Positions 23,401 through 36,800 of a stretch of 64,000 nucleotides of DNA are shown piece by piece. The notes below the pieces were generated by a model. It had not been told where the DNA came from. It saw only the letters and a program-made list of their open reading frames with translations, and ran no database searches. Made by a program: the position numbers and the translations under genes. The DNA comes from Apiospora phragmitis (taxonomy: Eukaryota > Ascomycota > Sordariomycetes > Amphisphaeriales > Apiosporaceae). Each line of letters begins with the position of its first letter. Position 1 is the first letter of the stretch. The DNA is taken from positions 3,455,215 to 3,519,214 of the forward strand of contig JAQQWL010000009.1 of assembly GCA_038363925.1 (NCBI GenBank), read 5' to 3'.

Positions 23401-26129
23401 GTTTAATTAAGAACATAAAGCAGTATTAAAAAATTATATTATAGAAAACCTTAAAAAAGGAGTTATATAACTATTTATATTATTAACCGGATTCCTTATT
23501 TTTTTTTATTTTAAAAAAGAGTAAGGACGACAAGCTTAAATAATGTATATATATCGATTATAAAAAGCTTAACGAAATTACTATTAAAAACCGGTACTTC
23601 TTATTTTTAATTAGCGATTTATAAAATAAGTTATTATATATTAAAATCTTTATAATACTTAATTTATTTAATATATATAACCTAATCCGTATTAAGGAAA
23701 GAGAAAAATAGAAAACCGCGTTCCGAATTAAGTATAAATATTTCGAATACTAAGCTATGCCGTTTAATTTAATTAACGTATTAATTAGTTTCTAATCTAT
23801 AATTAATTATGTATTATAGAAATACCTTAATAAATTTATTATAATATATTTCGATAATATCTTTATTTATTCCGAAAATAAAAAATAATATAAAGAGTAC
23901 GTAAAACTAATACTCTAAAAGCTATAGGACACTAATCTGCTAATTAACCTAGAAAAAAGCGAGTTCTACTAGACCTAAGTCACCTTTATAGGATACGTTA
24001 TATCCCTAAGAGAAATCCGAATAAAATCCTTTAAAGTAGTAATAATTAGGGAGTAGCCGACGCTCATAAACGCTATAAAAATTAGATCCTTCTTAAAACT
24101 AACTAATTATTACTAGATTTTTATCCCCGAATTTAATAGGTTAACGACACCCCTAATAAACCTAACTAAAAAGGACACGTTATTTATATAAACCGATAAA
24201 AAAAAGCTTTTTAAGCTATAAAAGATCGAATTATTAACGAATTAATACTTCGCGTAATAAATCCTATAAAACCCTTTAAAATTAAAACCGACGTATCGAA
24301 CTATACGATCGGAGGCTAACTAAGCTAGCGAAACGATAACGGAAAACTATACCCCGTCGTATTCTTTTTAAAAAAACCGAATAAACTAGAGCTTAACTAT
24401 TAAATCTATAATAAAGAGTTAATAGCTATTATTAAAGCCTTTAAAAAATAGAGACACTACCTTAACGGGACAAAAAAACCCGTAAAGGTTTATACCGACT
24501 ATAAGAACCTAACTACGTTCATTACTATAAAAAAGCTAAACAAACGATAAATATAATAATCCGAGTTCTTATCGAATTTAACTTCGTTATTATTTATCGT
24601 AAAGGCAGCGATAATAAAAGGGCCGACGCTTTTAACTAACGATTAAACTATTAAAAAGAAATCTTATTAAAAACCCGGACTATCCTTATATATAATAACG
24701 ATAATAACTTTATATTATCACGGCACCTATACGTAACCAGCCACGTCTAGCATAATAACGCGTAGGTTACGCGGTTTAAGGAATATTACGGATAAATAAA
24801 CATAGCCACCTTATAACCACCGTATAAAGTCTCGAAAAACGGGCTAATATATTATTAAAATAAAATCCTTATTTTTAAACAATACCGATAAGAATTTATC
24901 CAGGAATTTCATACAAACCTCGCGTACGGACACCAAAAAGTGTTTAAAACGTAGAAACGATTTATATAACTATTTAATTATGAGGACTTAAAAAGTTAGG
25001 TCGCGCGAATTATTAATAAATACGACCTATATAATAAAGTTAAAGCCGCACGATACTAACCGTATAAAAAACTATAACTTATATTACTATTAAATAAAAT
25101 ATAAAAAACGATCGTATTAAACTTTATTATTAAGTTATTACTATCGATAAAACTATTAATTAAAGTCGAATACGATAATATATTAATAGTTACGAATAAG
25201 CTTACGAAATATACTTACTACTTATTATATAAGGAGTTTAATAATACTAGCGACTTTACATATATATTTCTCCGAACTATTATTAGCTAGCACAGATTAT
25301 TAAAAATAATTATTTCCGATTAAAACAAGCTATTTACCGCTAAGTTCTAAAAATTACTTATAGCGTAACTAGGCGTGAAGCATAAGCTATCTACGGCCTA
25401 CTACCTATAAACAGATAAATAAACCGAATAAATAAACTAGACCCTAAAACAATACTTATAATATTACGTTAACTACGAACAAAATAACTAAGTAAAATTA
25501 TTACTTATAGCATAATTTATATATAATAACGTAAATAATAAAACTACGCGTATTTCACTATTTCGAACGAACTACGGGTACGACCCGGAAATTATTAAAC
25601 AACTTTTAAAAAGAGAGCTAACACTAGTCGTAACTATATAAATCGAGAAATTAAAAGAATTTTAAACTACTTTATAATAAGAACTTATTTTTTTTTAAAA
25701 CGAATAAAAAAATACGTTAATAAGATTAAATTAAAAGAATTAATATTTAAAAAAGAGAAAAAAGTTTACTTCTTACGACGTAATATTAAAACTAAACTAC
25801 CTAGTAATAAATTAGACTTTAAAAAGATCGAACTATTTAAAATTATAAGAATTATTTTAAAAACTAATTATTAATTATTATTACTTAAAATAATACGGAT
25901 ATACCTTATATTTTATATTTTATTACTTAAACTAACCTTCGAAAATATAAAAATCGATACATAACTAAAAGTCGAAATAGATTAACACGAATATAAAATC
26001 GAGAGAATTATCGATAAACGAAAAAAAGAACGAGGCTTCTAAGACCTCATCTAATAAAAAAAGTATTTACTAAAGAATAATACTTAAGAACCTAAGAAAC
26101 ACCTAACGAATATTATTAAAAAACTATGA

Positions 26130-26540
26130 ACGTTTAAATAATAACCTCTAAAATCGGCTTAAAAAAAATCGGTCGCGTTTTAATTAATAATACCGAAGCC
26201 TCCTTAAGCCTGGACGGCTATAACGGCCTTAAACTCGCGACGTTCTTACTCTTTTAATTCGTTTAAAGAACGTAAACCACGTTATATTAATTTAACGCCC
26301 TAAGTACGAGCCATTTCCTTTTATTTATAAAGATAAATAAGACGAGCGACGGCTTCGTTAATTTAGCGCTAAAGCTTTAAAAAGTGGGCCTCCGCGGCGG
26401 TCTCTTTCTAAGATAAGCGGTCGTACTCGTTCTGAACACGCCGCAAAAAAGATAATAAAACCCTAATACCGTCACACGTATAACCGGCGCGAGTACATTT
26501 TTTACACTTATTAACGCCTTTTATTATTATATAAAACTAC
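26130..26540 (-). pseudogene. Antisense accessory ORF of E4, RIP stops
   Basis: A minus-strand frame between integrase and the 3' LTR. It begins with NKCKKCTRAGYTCD (C-x2-C-x6-C, then Asp), continues as a Glu/Arg-rich, probably coiled-coil region, and includes RGLRSLNELKEQERRE. Six or more stops are explicable as mutated Gln codons. The motif order matches the E2 antisense frame at 14528-14935. The start codon is not identified. Confidence 0.58.
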
Positions 26541-26800
26541 TTTTTTATAAAATAGCGGCTATAAAACATAATTTCGAAGCTAAACTTAAAAAAAGCCTCG
26601 ATAAAGTCCGTATAATAAATAGTAAAAAAACGATTAAGCTTAGTTCGAAATTTTTTAATACGATTATTTATAATAAATATATATTATAAATAAAAGCGAT
26701 AAAGAAGAAAAAACCTATTATAAAGCTATAATAATAAGCGATTAAAATACTTATATAGTTTTACGCTTTAAAAATAAAGTAATTAAAAAAAGGAGGATAA

Positions 26801-27426
26801 TATTACAACCTAACCTAACCATACGGCTAAAAACCCCACTTACCGGCACGGAACTATAATACCCCGGCTAGGCTATAATACCACAGCTATAGACTATACC
26901 GCTAGCTATACTAATATAAATCTAGACCTACCCTAACAATAAATAATAACACTACCACCTCGCCCGGCGGTAGGACGAATACGCCTAAAAGCGACGGCAA
27001 TAATTACCGGATCACGTAATATAACGAACGCTTAAATAAAATCACTAAATAGCGTAAAATTTAATTAAAAAGGATTACTAAATAATATAAAATATAATTA
27101 AAAAGGATTACTAAGTAATAATAATTAATAAAAAAGGGATTAAATATATAATTATAAATATTTCTTATATATTTTATATAAATACTTTTTATTTTAATAA
27201 TTAATTTAAATATCAATCTTAATTTATTACTAAGGTATATTACCTTAACAGTTTTATTATAAATACCTTCACGTTCTATACTTAATTACGATTAAATCAC
27301 GGTTATTATTTATTATACTAATAAGTATCCATTTATTGCACGTCTAGATACTTTCTCGCATTATTAACATAAACCCTCGTGCGTTCTACTAAGGTTTCTA
27401 TTAGACCCCTGATAGCGTTCGTTACA
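26801..27426 (+). repeat. 3' LTR of E4
   Basis: The LTR is 626 bp. It starts TATTACAACC and ends GCGTTCGTTACA, with the terminal CA retained. It is preceded by a polypurine tract (26783-26800). Confidence 0.9.
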
Positions 27427-29430
27427 CTGTTACGCGCTAAGATCTTTATAATACTTAATCTCGTTAACGTATATAACCTAATCCGTATTAAAGAAGGAGA
27501 GGAATAAAAAACCGCGTTTCGAACTAAATACGGGTATTTCGAATATTAAGCTATGCCGTTTAACTTAACTAACGCGCCAGCTAGCTTTTAAGTAATAATT
27601 AACCACGTTTTACGAGAATACCTCGATAAGTTTATTGTAATATACCTCGACGACATCCTAATCTACTCCGAAAACAATAAGTAGTATCGAGAACACGTAA
27701 AATTAGTATTCTAAAAACTATAGGACGCTAACCTACTACTTAACCTAGAGAAAAGCGAGTTCTACTAACGATCCGTGACATTTATAAAATACGTAATATC
27801 CTTTAAAAAAATCCGGATAAAACCTTCTAAAATTTTAACAGTTAAAGAGTAGCCTACGCTTACAAACGCTACAAAAGTTAGACCCTTCTTAAGATTAACT
27901 AACTATTACCGGATATTTATCCCCGGATTTAACAGGTTAATAATACTTCTAACGAACCTAACGAAAAAGGACGAGCCATTCCGATAAATAGAGAAAAAAG
28001 AACAAGCCTTCTACGATATTAAAAAGCGAATCCTTAATAAATTAATACTTTACGTAATAAACCCTTCTAAACTATTTAAAATTAAAACCGACGTATTAAA
28101 CTATGCGATCGGAGGGTAATTAAATTAACGAAACAATAGCGGAAAATCGCACCCTATCGCATTTTTTTTCTAAAAAGCTGAATAAACTAGAACTTAAATA
28201 TTAAATTTATAATAAAAAATTAATAACTATTAGTAAAATATATAAAAAATAGAGATATTATTTTAATAAAACGATAAAACTAATAAAGGCTTATACCGAC
28301 TATAAGAACTTTATAATATTTATTATTATTAAAGAATTAAATAAACGATAAGTATAATAATTTAAATTCTTATTAAAATTTAACCTTACTATTATTTACC
28401 GTAAGGGTAATAAGAATAGTCGCGTCGACACACTAAGCCGATAACTAGACCATTAGGAGGAAATCTCGTTCGAAACGCGAACTATCTTAGCTTATAACTA
28501 AAACGGCAACCTTACGCCGTTACGATAACTAAATACCACGAGTTCCGTATAATATAATAACGATTAAGTTTCCAAGTTCTGATAATTAAATTAAACCCCG
28601 GATCTTATTAACTATACCAAGGATCACCTCGAGAAACGAAATAACCTTATTTTTTATCGAAACAAGATCTATATCCTTAAACAATACCGTAAAGGTTTTA
28701 TTAAAAATTTTTATAAACACCTTACGCACGGATACCCAGAAGTATTTAAGACTTAGAAACGAATCACCAGGTAATTCGATTATAAAAACCTTAAGTCGGC
28801 CGTAATTAAAGTAATTAACAAATACAACCTTTATAATAAGGCTAAAGCTAATAAATACCGGGCTATATAAAGAATTATAACTAATTTCACTACTAAACAA
28901 AGCGTAAAAAACAATCGTACTCGATTTTATAATTAAATTACCCTTATTAAAAAAACCCTTAATTAAGGTTAATTACGATAATATTTTAATAATTATAAAT
29001 AAACTTATAAAATATACTTACTTCTTATTATATAAAGAGTTAAATAATATTAATAATCTAGCCTACACGTTCCTACGAATAATCGTTAATTAATATAAAT
29101 TACTCGAAACGATCATCTCTAACCGAAACAAGTTATTTACTGCTAAGTTTTAAAAATCATTTATAGTGTAACTCGGCATAAAATACAAGCTATTCACGAC
29201 CTACTACCCTTAAACGAATAAATAAACCGAGCGAATAAACTAAACCTTAAAATAGTACTTACACTATTACGTTAATTATAAATAAAATAATTAGGTATAG
29301 TTATTACTTATAATAATACCTATCGCCACCATATAAGTCGAAAAACTAAAAGAACTCTAGATAGTATTGCGATAAAACCTCACCTTCCTCTAATAACGAA
29401 TAAAGAAACACGCCGATATAAAATTATAAA
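27427..29430 (+). pseudogene. E3 RT C-terminal part, RNase H and integrase
   Basis: RT resumes right after the E4 insertion and has an intact IYLDDILIYSE. RNase H follows (about 28080-28120), then an integrase zinc-binding and core region (about 28600-29300). It fades out near 29430 inside the integrase C-terminal region. Confidence 0.75.
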
Positions 29431-29639
29431 AAAAACGTTAGACGTTTTTGTAACAGCTCTTTTATTTAAAATATTATCGGAGCTCGCATCGTTTATATCG
29501 TTAATAATATACGAGCTTGTTTTAAATTAAATAAGTATTATAATAATAAAGATACTACGCCTTAAAGTTTAAGTAGTTAAAAGAATTAAGAAGGTGTTCC
29601 GGTATGTGATACGTTTCGGTATGTGGTAAATCACGTTAA
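29431..29639. other. Unassigned fragment with an un-RIPped 15-bp tandem
   Basis: This does not match the gypsy copies. One plus-strand frame reads as a short coding remnant with TAA where CAA is likely (FYLKYYRSSHRLYR). Two copies of TTYCGGTATGTGRTA at about 29602-29635 keep their TG dinucleotides. It may be the end of a DNA transposon, but I cannot name the family. Confidence 0.35.
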
Positions 29640-29906
29640 AAAGTATTAAAAATTTGAAGCTTTTATTAATAAGAAATGAAAAATAAGCTTATTACTTTAT
29701 ATATAATAAAACTATAAAATGTCTTTAAAAAAAAGAACTATCTTTTATATTAATTTATAAACTTAATTAAGAGTATAAATAAACTTCAAAGGAATTTATT
29801 ATAAAAGACTTTAAAAAAGAGTTATATAAATTTTAATATCGTTAATAAGTTTCTTTATCATCTTTATTTAAAAAAAATTAAAACCGAAAAACTTAAATAA
29901 TATATA
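29640..29906 (+). pseudogene. Gypsy pol fragment (protease-RT linker)
   Basis: It aligns with E2 about 11660-11945: the linker and the start of RT, up to the point where the text should continue into the IDYRKLN segment. It is cut there by the LTR of E6. It is heavily mutated. Confidence 0.6.
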
Positions 29907-30451
29907 TATAACGAACGTTATTTAAATTTAAAAAAACTTAATAAAATATATTTAAGTTTATATTAATAATATAAATAAGTATATAAACATGCGGTAAAAA
30001 ACGTTTTATTAATATAATAAGTAATAGTATTTAATTTATAATATAATAATAAAAGTAGTTAAATAAAAGCGTTATATAATAAAGTTATTAAAGTTATTTA
30101 TTTTTTTAATAAGTTAAATTAATATTTATATTAATATTTAAATTAATTATTAAAGTAAAGAGTATTTATATATATTATATATAAAACGTTTATTATTATA
30201 TATTTAGTTAGTTTTTTTAATATTTTTTAAATTTTTAAATTCGAGTTTATTTTATTCATATATAACTTATTCCTTTATTTAATCCTATTTAATTAATATT
30301 ATTTTTCATAATCGTTTAATAATATTATAAATAACGCGATAAATAATAATTAATAAAGTTAAGTTATGTTTAAAATTTCGTAATTATTTTAAGTTATTTT
30401 TATATCGTATTAAAAGTAAGTTTTAATTATATAATTAAGCTAGGTTATATA
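29907..30451 (-). repeat. LTR of E6
   Basis: It is homologous to the E1 LTR over its whole length, with extensive C-to-T and G-to-A change and small deletions. It ends near GCTAGGTTATATA (from GCTAGGTCGTAACA). Confidence 0.7.
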
Positions 30452-32780
30452 TAATATAAAAGTTATAAGTACTTAAAATATATTATTATATTAAGTTTAT
30501 TTTCTTTTTTTATTACGTTCTTATAATATATATTTATTATAGTATTTAATTATATTATAAAACGTTATATATTAAAATATTAAACATTATAATATTAGAT
30601 TTAGCTTAATTTTAACGGTTTATTTTTATACGTTTTTATTCTTATTATAAATCTCGAGGTTAAAAAGGTTATAAAGTTTTTATATTAAGTTTTATTTATT
30701 ATAAATTATAAATTTAATATAATTAATTATATTATAATATATAAATATTCTTTATAAGTTAATTATAAATTATTAGTAATTATTATTTCTATTTTTAAAG
30801 TAATTTAAATATTATTAAAAAAGAGTTAAAATAAGCGGCTATAAAGGTTCTACTTTTTTAAAAATAAAAGAAAATATAGTTTAATAAAATAATACCTATA
30901 ATCCCGTTGCGATATATTTTTTATTAAAAGATTAAAGCGTATTAAATGTATAGAGGCGAAAGAAGAAGCTCGTTAAGAGGCGGTTATCGAGCCGATTTCG
31001 AAGGTTACTCCTACGTTACTTATTAACTTTATATTTAATTAAAACGATACATATTTAAATATTCTATTAAACCCGGCGTTATTAATTAATTTTAAGTTTA
31101 TTCTTTTAATTATAATTTTTTAATAAATACCTTTTTTATTAAACGAAGTATTAAAGGTTCCGTTTTATTTTTTATTTTTTAATAATTCTTTTAATTTTCT
31201 ATTTATATTAATTTAATTTAAATTTTATTTATTTCTAAATTTAAATATTTTTAACTATTAACTTTAATAATAAAATATAAAATATAAAGTGTATTTATAT
31301 ATTAATTAAAGTAATAAATATTTATTATTAAACGTTATATTATCGTTATTATTATTATTTTATAAGGTATTATCTAATACCTCGGTAAAGGTGTTTTTAT
31401 ATTTTATTTTATATAAAATACTAGCTTTAGTATTTATAATTTAAATTTATTAAGTTTATTAAAGTTTATAGCTATTTTATAGATTTTTAATTATAATAAA
31501 AAGGTTTTCTCGTTAGGTATATACTTATACGTTTTAAAAGTATTAAGCGTTTTTTTTAAACGTTTATAAGCTCGCGATTTCTTTTTACCGTATTTAAAGT
31601 ATTAATCTTTAAAGCATTCCTCTTAATCCCGCTTTTTTAAATAATAATATTATACTTATAAAAAAATAAAGTATATATTGCTTATAAGCGAGATATAAAA
31701 ATTATTACTTATAGCGTAGTTTATATTAATCTTTCAATTAAATCCTATTATAATAAATAATTAACGTAAATATTTCGAAATTAAATAAAGTATACTCGAT
31801 ATAATTAATTATTTGTTAATCTTTAAATCTTAAAGCTTAGTGATATTATTTATAAGCTCGTTTATTAATATTCTTATTAATTAATTATAATTTACGAGTT
31901 ATTTTTATAAATTAATTATACCTCTATTATTAATAAAATCGTTATATATTATAGTAATTTTTTTATATAATATTATAATGCTTTAATTATAGCTTTATTT
32001 AGTTTAAAAGCTTGAAAGAATTATCTAGTTTTTTTTAAAATTAAATATATAAGATACTTATTATTATGATAAGTTATTTAAAATAAACTATTATAATTAG
32101 TCGTAACGTTATTTTTTTAATAATTATTATAAAGATATTTTCGTTTTAAATAGTATTAATATATTATTTTTTAAAGACTTTTCGAATTCTTTTTTAAAGA
32201 TTAATAATCTTAAGCATAATCCTTTTATTTTTAATAATTATAATCAATAGCAGTTTTTTATTATGCTTATTATATTTAATAATATCGAAATTTATAAGTT
32301 TATATTAATAATTATATAGAATAATAATTATTTATTACATATTAATATATTAACGTAATCGTTTTATATTAGTTTAAATTTAATTAGTTTATTATTATTA
32401 TTCGCCTTACTTTTCGTGGCGGCGTTTATATAAATGCGTATTAATTTTAATAGTAAGCTTTATCTACGAAAAGAAATAATTAAGGGTATTAAGCCGGTTA
32501 AATTTATTCTTAATTTCCTCCTTTAATTTTTAATAATATAGAGAAAAATTTATAACTTTAATATAATTTAATCGAGTTATAATACGTTGAAACTAAGCGA
32601 TATAAAAAGCGGCTAATTTATTTAATTTAAAATCTTAAGCTTTTTCTTAACTTATCGCTTTTCGTTAAGGTTAAAAAAAATCTTAAAAGTGTTTTTTAAA
32701 ATTATTATATATTTAATCTTTTTTAAATTTATAAAATTTATTAAACTTGCTTAAATTTATTTAAATTTATTTAAAATTTT
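29907..32780 (-). mobile_element. E6: very decayed, internally deleted Ty3/gypsy element
   Basis: An LTR of the E1 type lies at about 29907-30451 (starts TATAACGAACG). It is followed by segments matching E1 about 870-1720 and then 5090-6700, so most of integrase and RT is deleted. Traces of the antisense accessory frame are visible at about 30940-31110. It is among the most AT-rich parts of the window. The right limit is approximate and no second LTR is found. Confidence 0.68.
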
Positions 32781-32879
32781 AATAATCTCTTTTAAACTTG
32801 TTAAATTTATTTATACATAACTCAGTTTTTTTAATCATATTTAATTAATATACTCGTATTATTTATTTTATATTATTTT

Positions 32880-33253
32880 TTAAATATTAAGTTAAAGTAA
32901 TATAGTTTATTATTAATTAAGCTATATTATTAAAAAGCTTAATGTTTTTATATTAATTAACTTAATAATAACGCTTTAAATTAAATTAAATTATTCCTTA
33001 TTTAATTCGTTATTTCATTTTATATCCTTTTTATATATTCTCGTATTATAGCTTATCTCGCCGTAAATTTTATAGCACCTTTTATAAGTCGCGCTCCGTT
33101 TTAACGAACCGTTATTTTCGCTTTCGCCGGTTGTTAAAAGCTTCTTTTTTACCTTTTTATCGTATAGCTCTTAAGACTTTTAAATAATAAAAGCTTTTTT
33201 AAATTAAACCCGTAATTTTTTAACTCTTTAATGTTTTAAAATAACTAAATTAA
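32880..33253 (-). mobile_element. 3' part of a Fot1/pogo-like element (copy b)
   Basis: The reverse complement of this stretch aligns with 41050-41425, the 3' end and inverted repeat of Fot1 copy a. It ends abruptly at the LTR of E5. Its other end appears at 39516, on the far side of E5. Confidence 0.68.
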
Positions 33254-33877
33254 TATTACGACCCGACCTAACCATACGGCCAAGAACCCTACCTACTAGC
33301 ACGGAACTACAATACCCCGGCTAGGCTACGATACCATAGCTATAGACCGTACCGCTAGTTATACTAATATGAATTTAGACCTACCCTAACGACGAATAAT
33401 GATACCACCACCTCGTTTGGCGGTAGGACGAATACGTCTAAGAGCGACGGCGATAGTTACCGGATCACGTAACATAACGAACGCTTAAATAAGATCACTA
33501 AGTAGCGTAAAGTATAATTAAAAGGGATTATTAAGTAATATAAAGTATAACTAGGAAAGATTATTAAGTAATAACGATTAATAAAAAAAATTAAATATAT
33601 AATTATAAACGTTTCTTATATATTTTATATAAATATTTTTTATTTTAATAATTAATTTAAGTATTAATCTTAACTTATTAATAAGGTATATTACTTTAAT
33701 AACTTTATTATAAATATTTTTATATTTTATACTTAATTATAATTAAATTACGGTTATTATTTATTATATTAATAAGTATTTATTTATTATATATTTAAAT
33801 ATTTTCTCGTATTATTAATATAAACCCCCGTACGTTTTGTTAAGGTTTTTATTAAACCCTTAATAGCGTTTATTATA
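33254..33877 (+). repeat. 5' LTR of E5
   Basis: The LTR is 624 bp. It starts TATTACGACCCGACC and ends GCGTTTATTATA, and has the same U3 cassette type as E4. Confidence 0.87.
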
Positions 33878-36800
33878 TTTTAATTACTCTTATTCTTACG
33901 AGTTATTATTTAAACCCTCGAATAATAACCCTATAAAAAACATATTTACTTTAAGGAGTAACGCCCCTCGCTATAGTAAGAACGTTACCCGACCTGCCTT
34001 TAATATGGAGGTCGAAAATAATAATAATAAAAACATCCCTACTAACCCGAACGAGCTAGTTAAGTAGTTCAAGCGACTTTAATAAGCGAACGCTAATTAT
34101 TAACACTATTATACTAAATTCGAGAAGGAGCGCGACGCGTTCCGGGCTTAAGCAGCTTTTAAACAGACGATAAACGATATCGATAAGCTTCGTAAAAAGG
34201 TTTAACTCTTACGAACTATTATTAATATTATTAAAACCCCCGTCGTATTTAAAAAAAGGGTTAAGATTAACGTACCAGTACTATTCGATAAGACGAGCGG
34301 GAACCCTTAAAGATTCCTCGTTTAAGTTAAGGCTTATTAACGATTTTATAAAAGGACGTTTAAAGACCTAATTTAAAAAGTTATTTATACGGCCTCCTTC
34401 TTTAAAAGAAAAGCCTTCTTATAGTTCGAACCTTATTTAAACGAACTCGTAAAACGTAATTAATAAGTTAAACTATACCGTATCGAAAACTAATAGATTT
34501 TCGATAATTACGACGGCTTCGAAAACGCTTTTAAGTTATTTTTTTAAGATCTTAACGAAAAATAACAAGCCGAAAAAGAACTCGAGCATTTTAAATAAAA
34601 AGGATCCGTAATAACGTATACCGTAAAGTTTTAATGTATTATAACTCGCTTAAACTATATTAAAACTATTAAAATTATAATATATTACCGAGGACTTAAA
34701 GAAGAAATTAAAAACGAGCTTAATTAATTAAACGCCTTAATTACTTTCTTCGCGTATATAGAACTTGTTATTAAGATCGATACGCGCCTATATAAACGAC
34801 GCCGCGAGAAGTAAGGCGGATAACCCCGATAAAGCGAACGAATTAAAACTAATACGGAACGATTATATTAATAAGTTAATATTTAAATTAAAGTAATTAT
34901 TATATACGGATATTATAACGAACTTATAAACCTTAACGTTATTAAATATAATAAAAACGATAAAAATAAAACATTATTTATTATAATTATTAAAAAAGGG
35001 ATATTACGTTAAAAAATACAGAAAACCGAAAAAAGTATTTTAACGTATTTTAAAAAAATAATAAATTAATATTATTAAAAGTAAAACTACTTTTATAACG
35101 GCTATTAAAAAAGTAACGTTAATAACACGTTAAACGTACCTTACGGTAACTTATTTTAGATAGCTTATTATGATAATAGATATCTTACGCACTTAGCGGA
35201 TAAAAAAAGCACCGGATAGTTCCTAAAGGCCTCGAAAGGTAAGAAGAATTACGACCGGGCCTTCGTAATAATTAATCGAGAACTCGCGCTTATATATACC
35301 TTAGAGATTAATAATTTTAATAGCGATAAAGAAACGGTTAAATAAGAATAATATATTAATAACCCTTAGCGATTAATCGGGATACTTATAAACGAGCTCG
35401 TAAACGAGATTATTAAGTTAAAAGATTTAAGAATCGACGAATAGTTAGTTATTTCGGGTATTCTTTATTTTAATTTAAAATACTTATATTAAATACTTAT
35501 TACGGCTAGGTTTATTTAAAAAATTATTAATAATTATATTATAAATAATAACCCTTATATTATTTTTATAAACGAAATATACTTTACTTTTTTATAAATT
35601 TCGTACGTATACGATATTTATATAAAATATTTCGTAAAAAAACTCGAGAACGAATAGTTTTCTTAACGGATTAATAGATAAGCTATTATATAACTATACC
35701 CGGACTACGTAATTAAAAAGGTTAAAACGATAATCCCGGATAGACGTCGAGCGTACTTATTAATATAAAAAGACCTACGGTAGCCACAATAATGCCACCT
35801 AGAAGGACGGGATTAGAGGGAGTGCCTCGAGGATCGGTGCCTCGAGCACGCCTGGGAAAAATCGCGGGCTTACAGACGCCTAAAGCAAAGTGCCCAATGC
35901 TTCTAGGATGCGCACAGAGCCCGGCGAACTTAACAAACCTTCGAATCTCCGGACGAACCAGAATCCCAGGTATTAGGGCTAGCATTACACACGGGGGAGA
36001 GGACTCGACACACCTCTTCCGACATACCAGGAAGCGCCTTATAGGGAAGGGAGGAGATAGCGACGATAGCAGGATTAATCGTAGGAATTTATCACTTACA
36101 CAGAACTACACCGGTCGGGAAATAGACACCGCCGATTATAAAGGGATAACACCAGGCGGGACTAAAACGGTCCCTATACTAGACCTTAAACAACCAAGGC
36201 CTTTACGAGTATATTATAATAATAATAGGCGTAAAAAGAGTCTATATTAGAGCGCTACTCGATAGCGGAATATAAAGAAACTATATATTATTACGAATTA
36301 TTAATAAATTTTAATTAGATTAAATAAAAAAAACGACCTATATCGACTTAAAACCGTCGATAAAGGACTTATAACCTATAATAATAAAGAAGTACGGAAA
36401 GAAATCGCGAACCTTTTAATCGATATTAAAAAATATTACGAACGAATTACGTATAATATTATAGACGTTATAAAATACGACATAATTTTAAAAATATTTT
36501 AATTACGGGTAAATAATTTCGGAATTAATTAAAAAATAGTTTAACTTTAATAAAATATATTAAGAAGAGGTTTAATTAATAAGTAACGGTTTTAAAAACG
36601 ACCCCTTAATAAATCTAAAATATTTAAGGTATATATTATTATTAAAAAACCTAAGCCGAGTATTATAACGACCGTATTAAAAAAGTATTAATAATTTATA
36701 AACCTTTTTAATAAGAAATTAAAAACGGGTTTACTATTTTATATATAATAAAATTACGAAATACCTTTTAAAAAAGAGAAAGAACCACCTTTCATATTTA

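Larger units (their letters stand above)
19757..27426 (+). mobile_element. E4: full-length Ty3/gypsy element (second LTR family), RIP-inactivated
   Basis: The element is 7,670 bp inserted in the RT of E3; flanks CTGCT (19752-19756) and CTGTT (27427-27431) are a 4/5 TSD. The order is gag (about 20500-21600), protease (DSGA now NNRA near 22850), RT with YFDNI (about 23830-23865), RNase H and integrase (to about 26000). Catalytic Asp codons are converted to Asn and stops are dense. A patch at about 22,320-22,800 keeps CA/TG and reads well as the gag-protease linker. Confidence 0.92.
7953..29430 (+). mobile_element. E3: old Ty3/gypsy element split by three later insertions
   Basis: The pieces are a 5'-truncated LTR (7953-8130 and 15868-16013, split by E2); gag (16014-17644, ending at the solo LTR); end of gag, protease and start of RT (18265-19756, interrupted by E4); then the rest of RT, RNase H and integrase (27427 to about 29430). 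The RT text continues across the E4 joint and the LTR text across the E2 joint, so this is one element. RT keeps an intact IYLDDILIYSE segment near 27631-27672. No 3' LTR is visible; the element stops inside the integrase C-terminal region. Confidence 0.82.
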
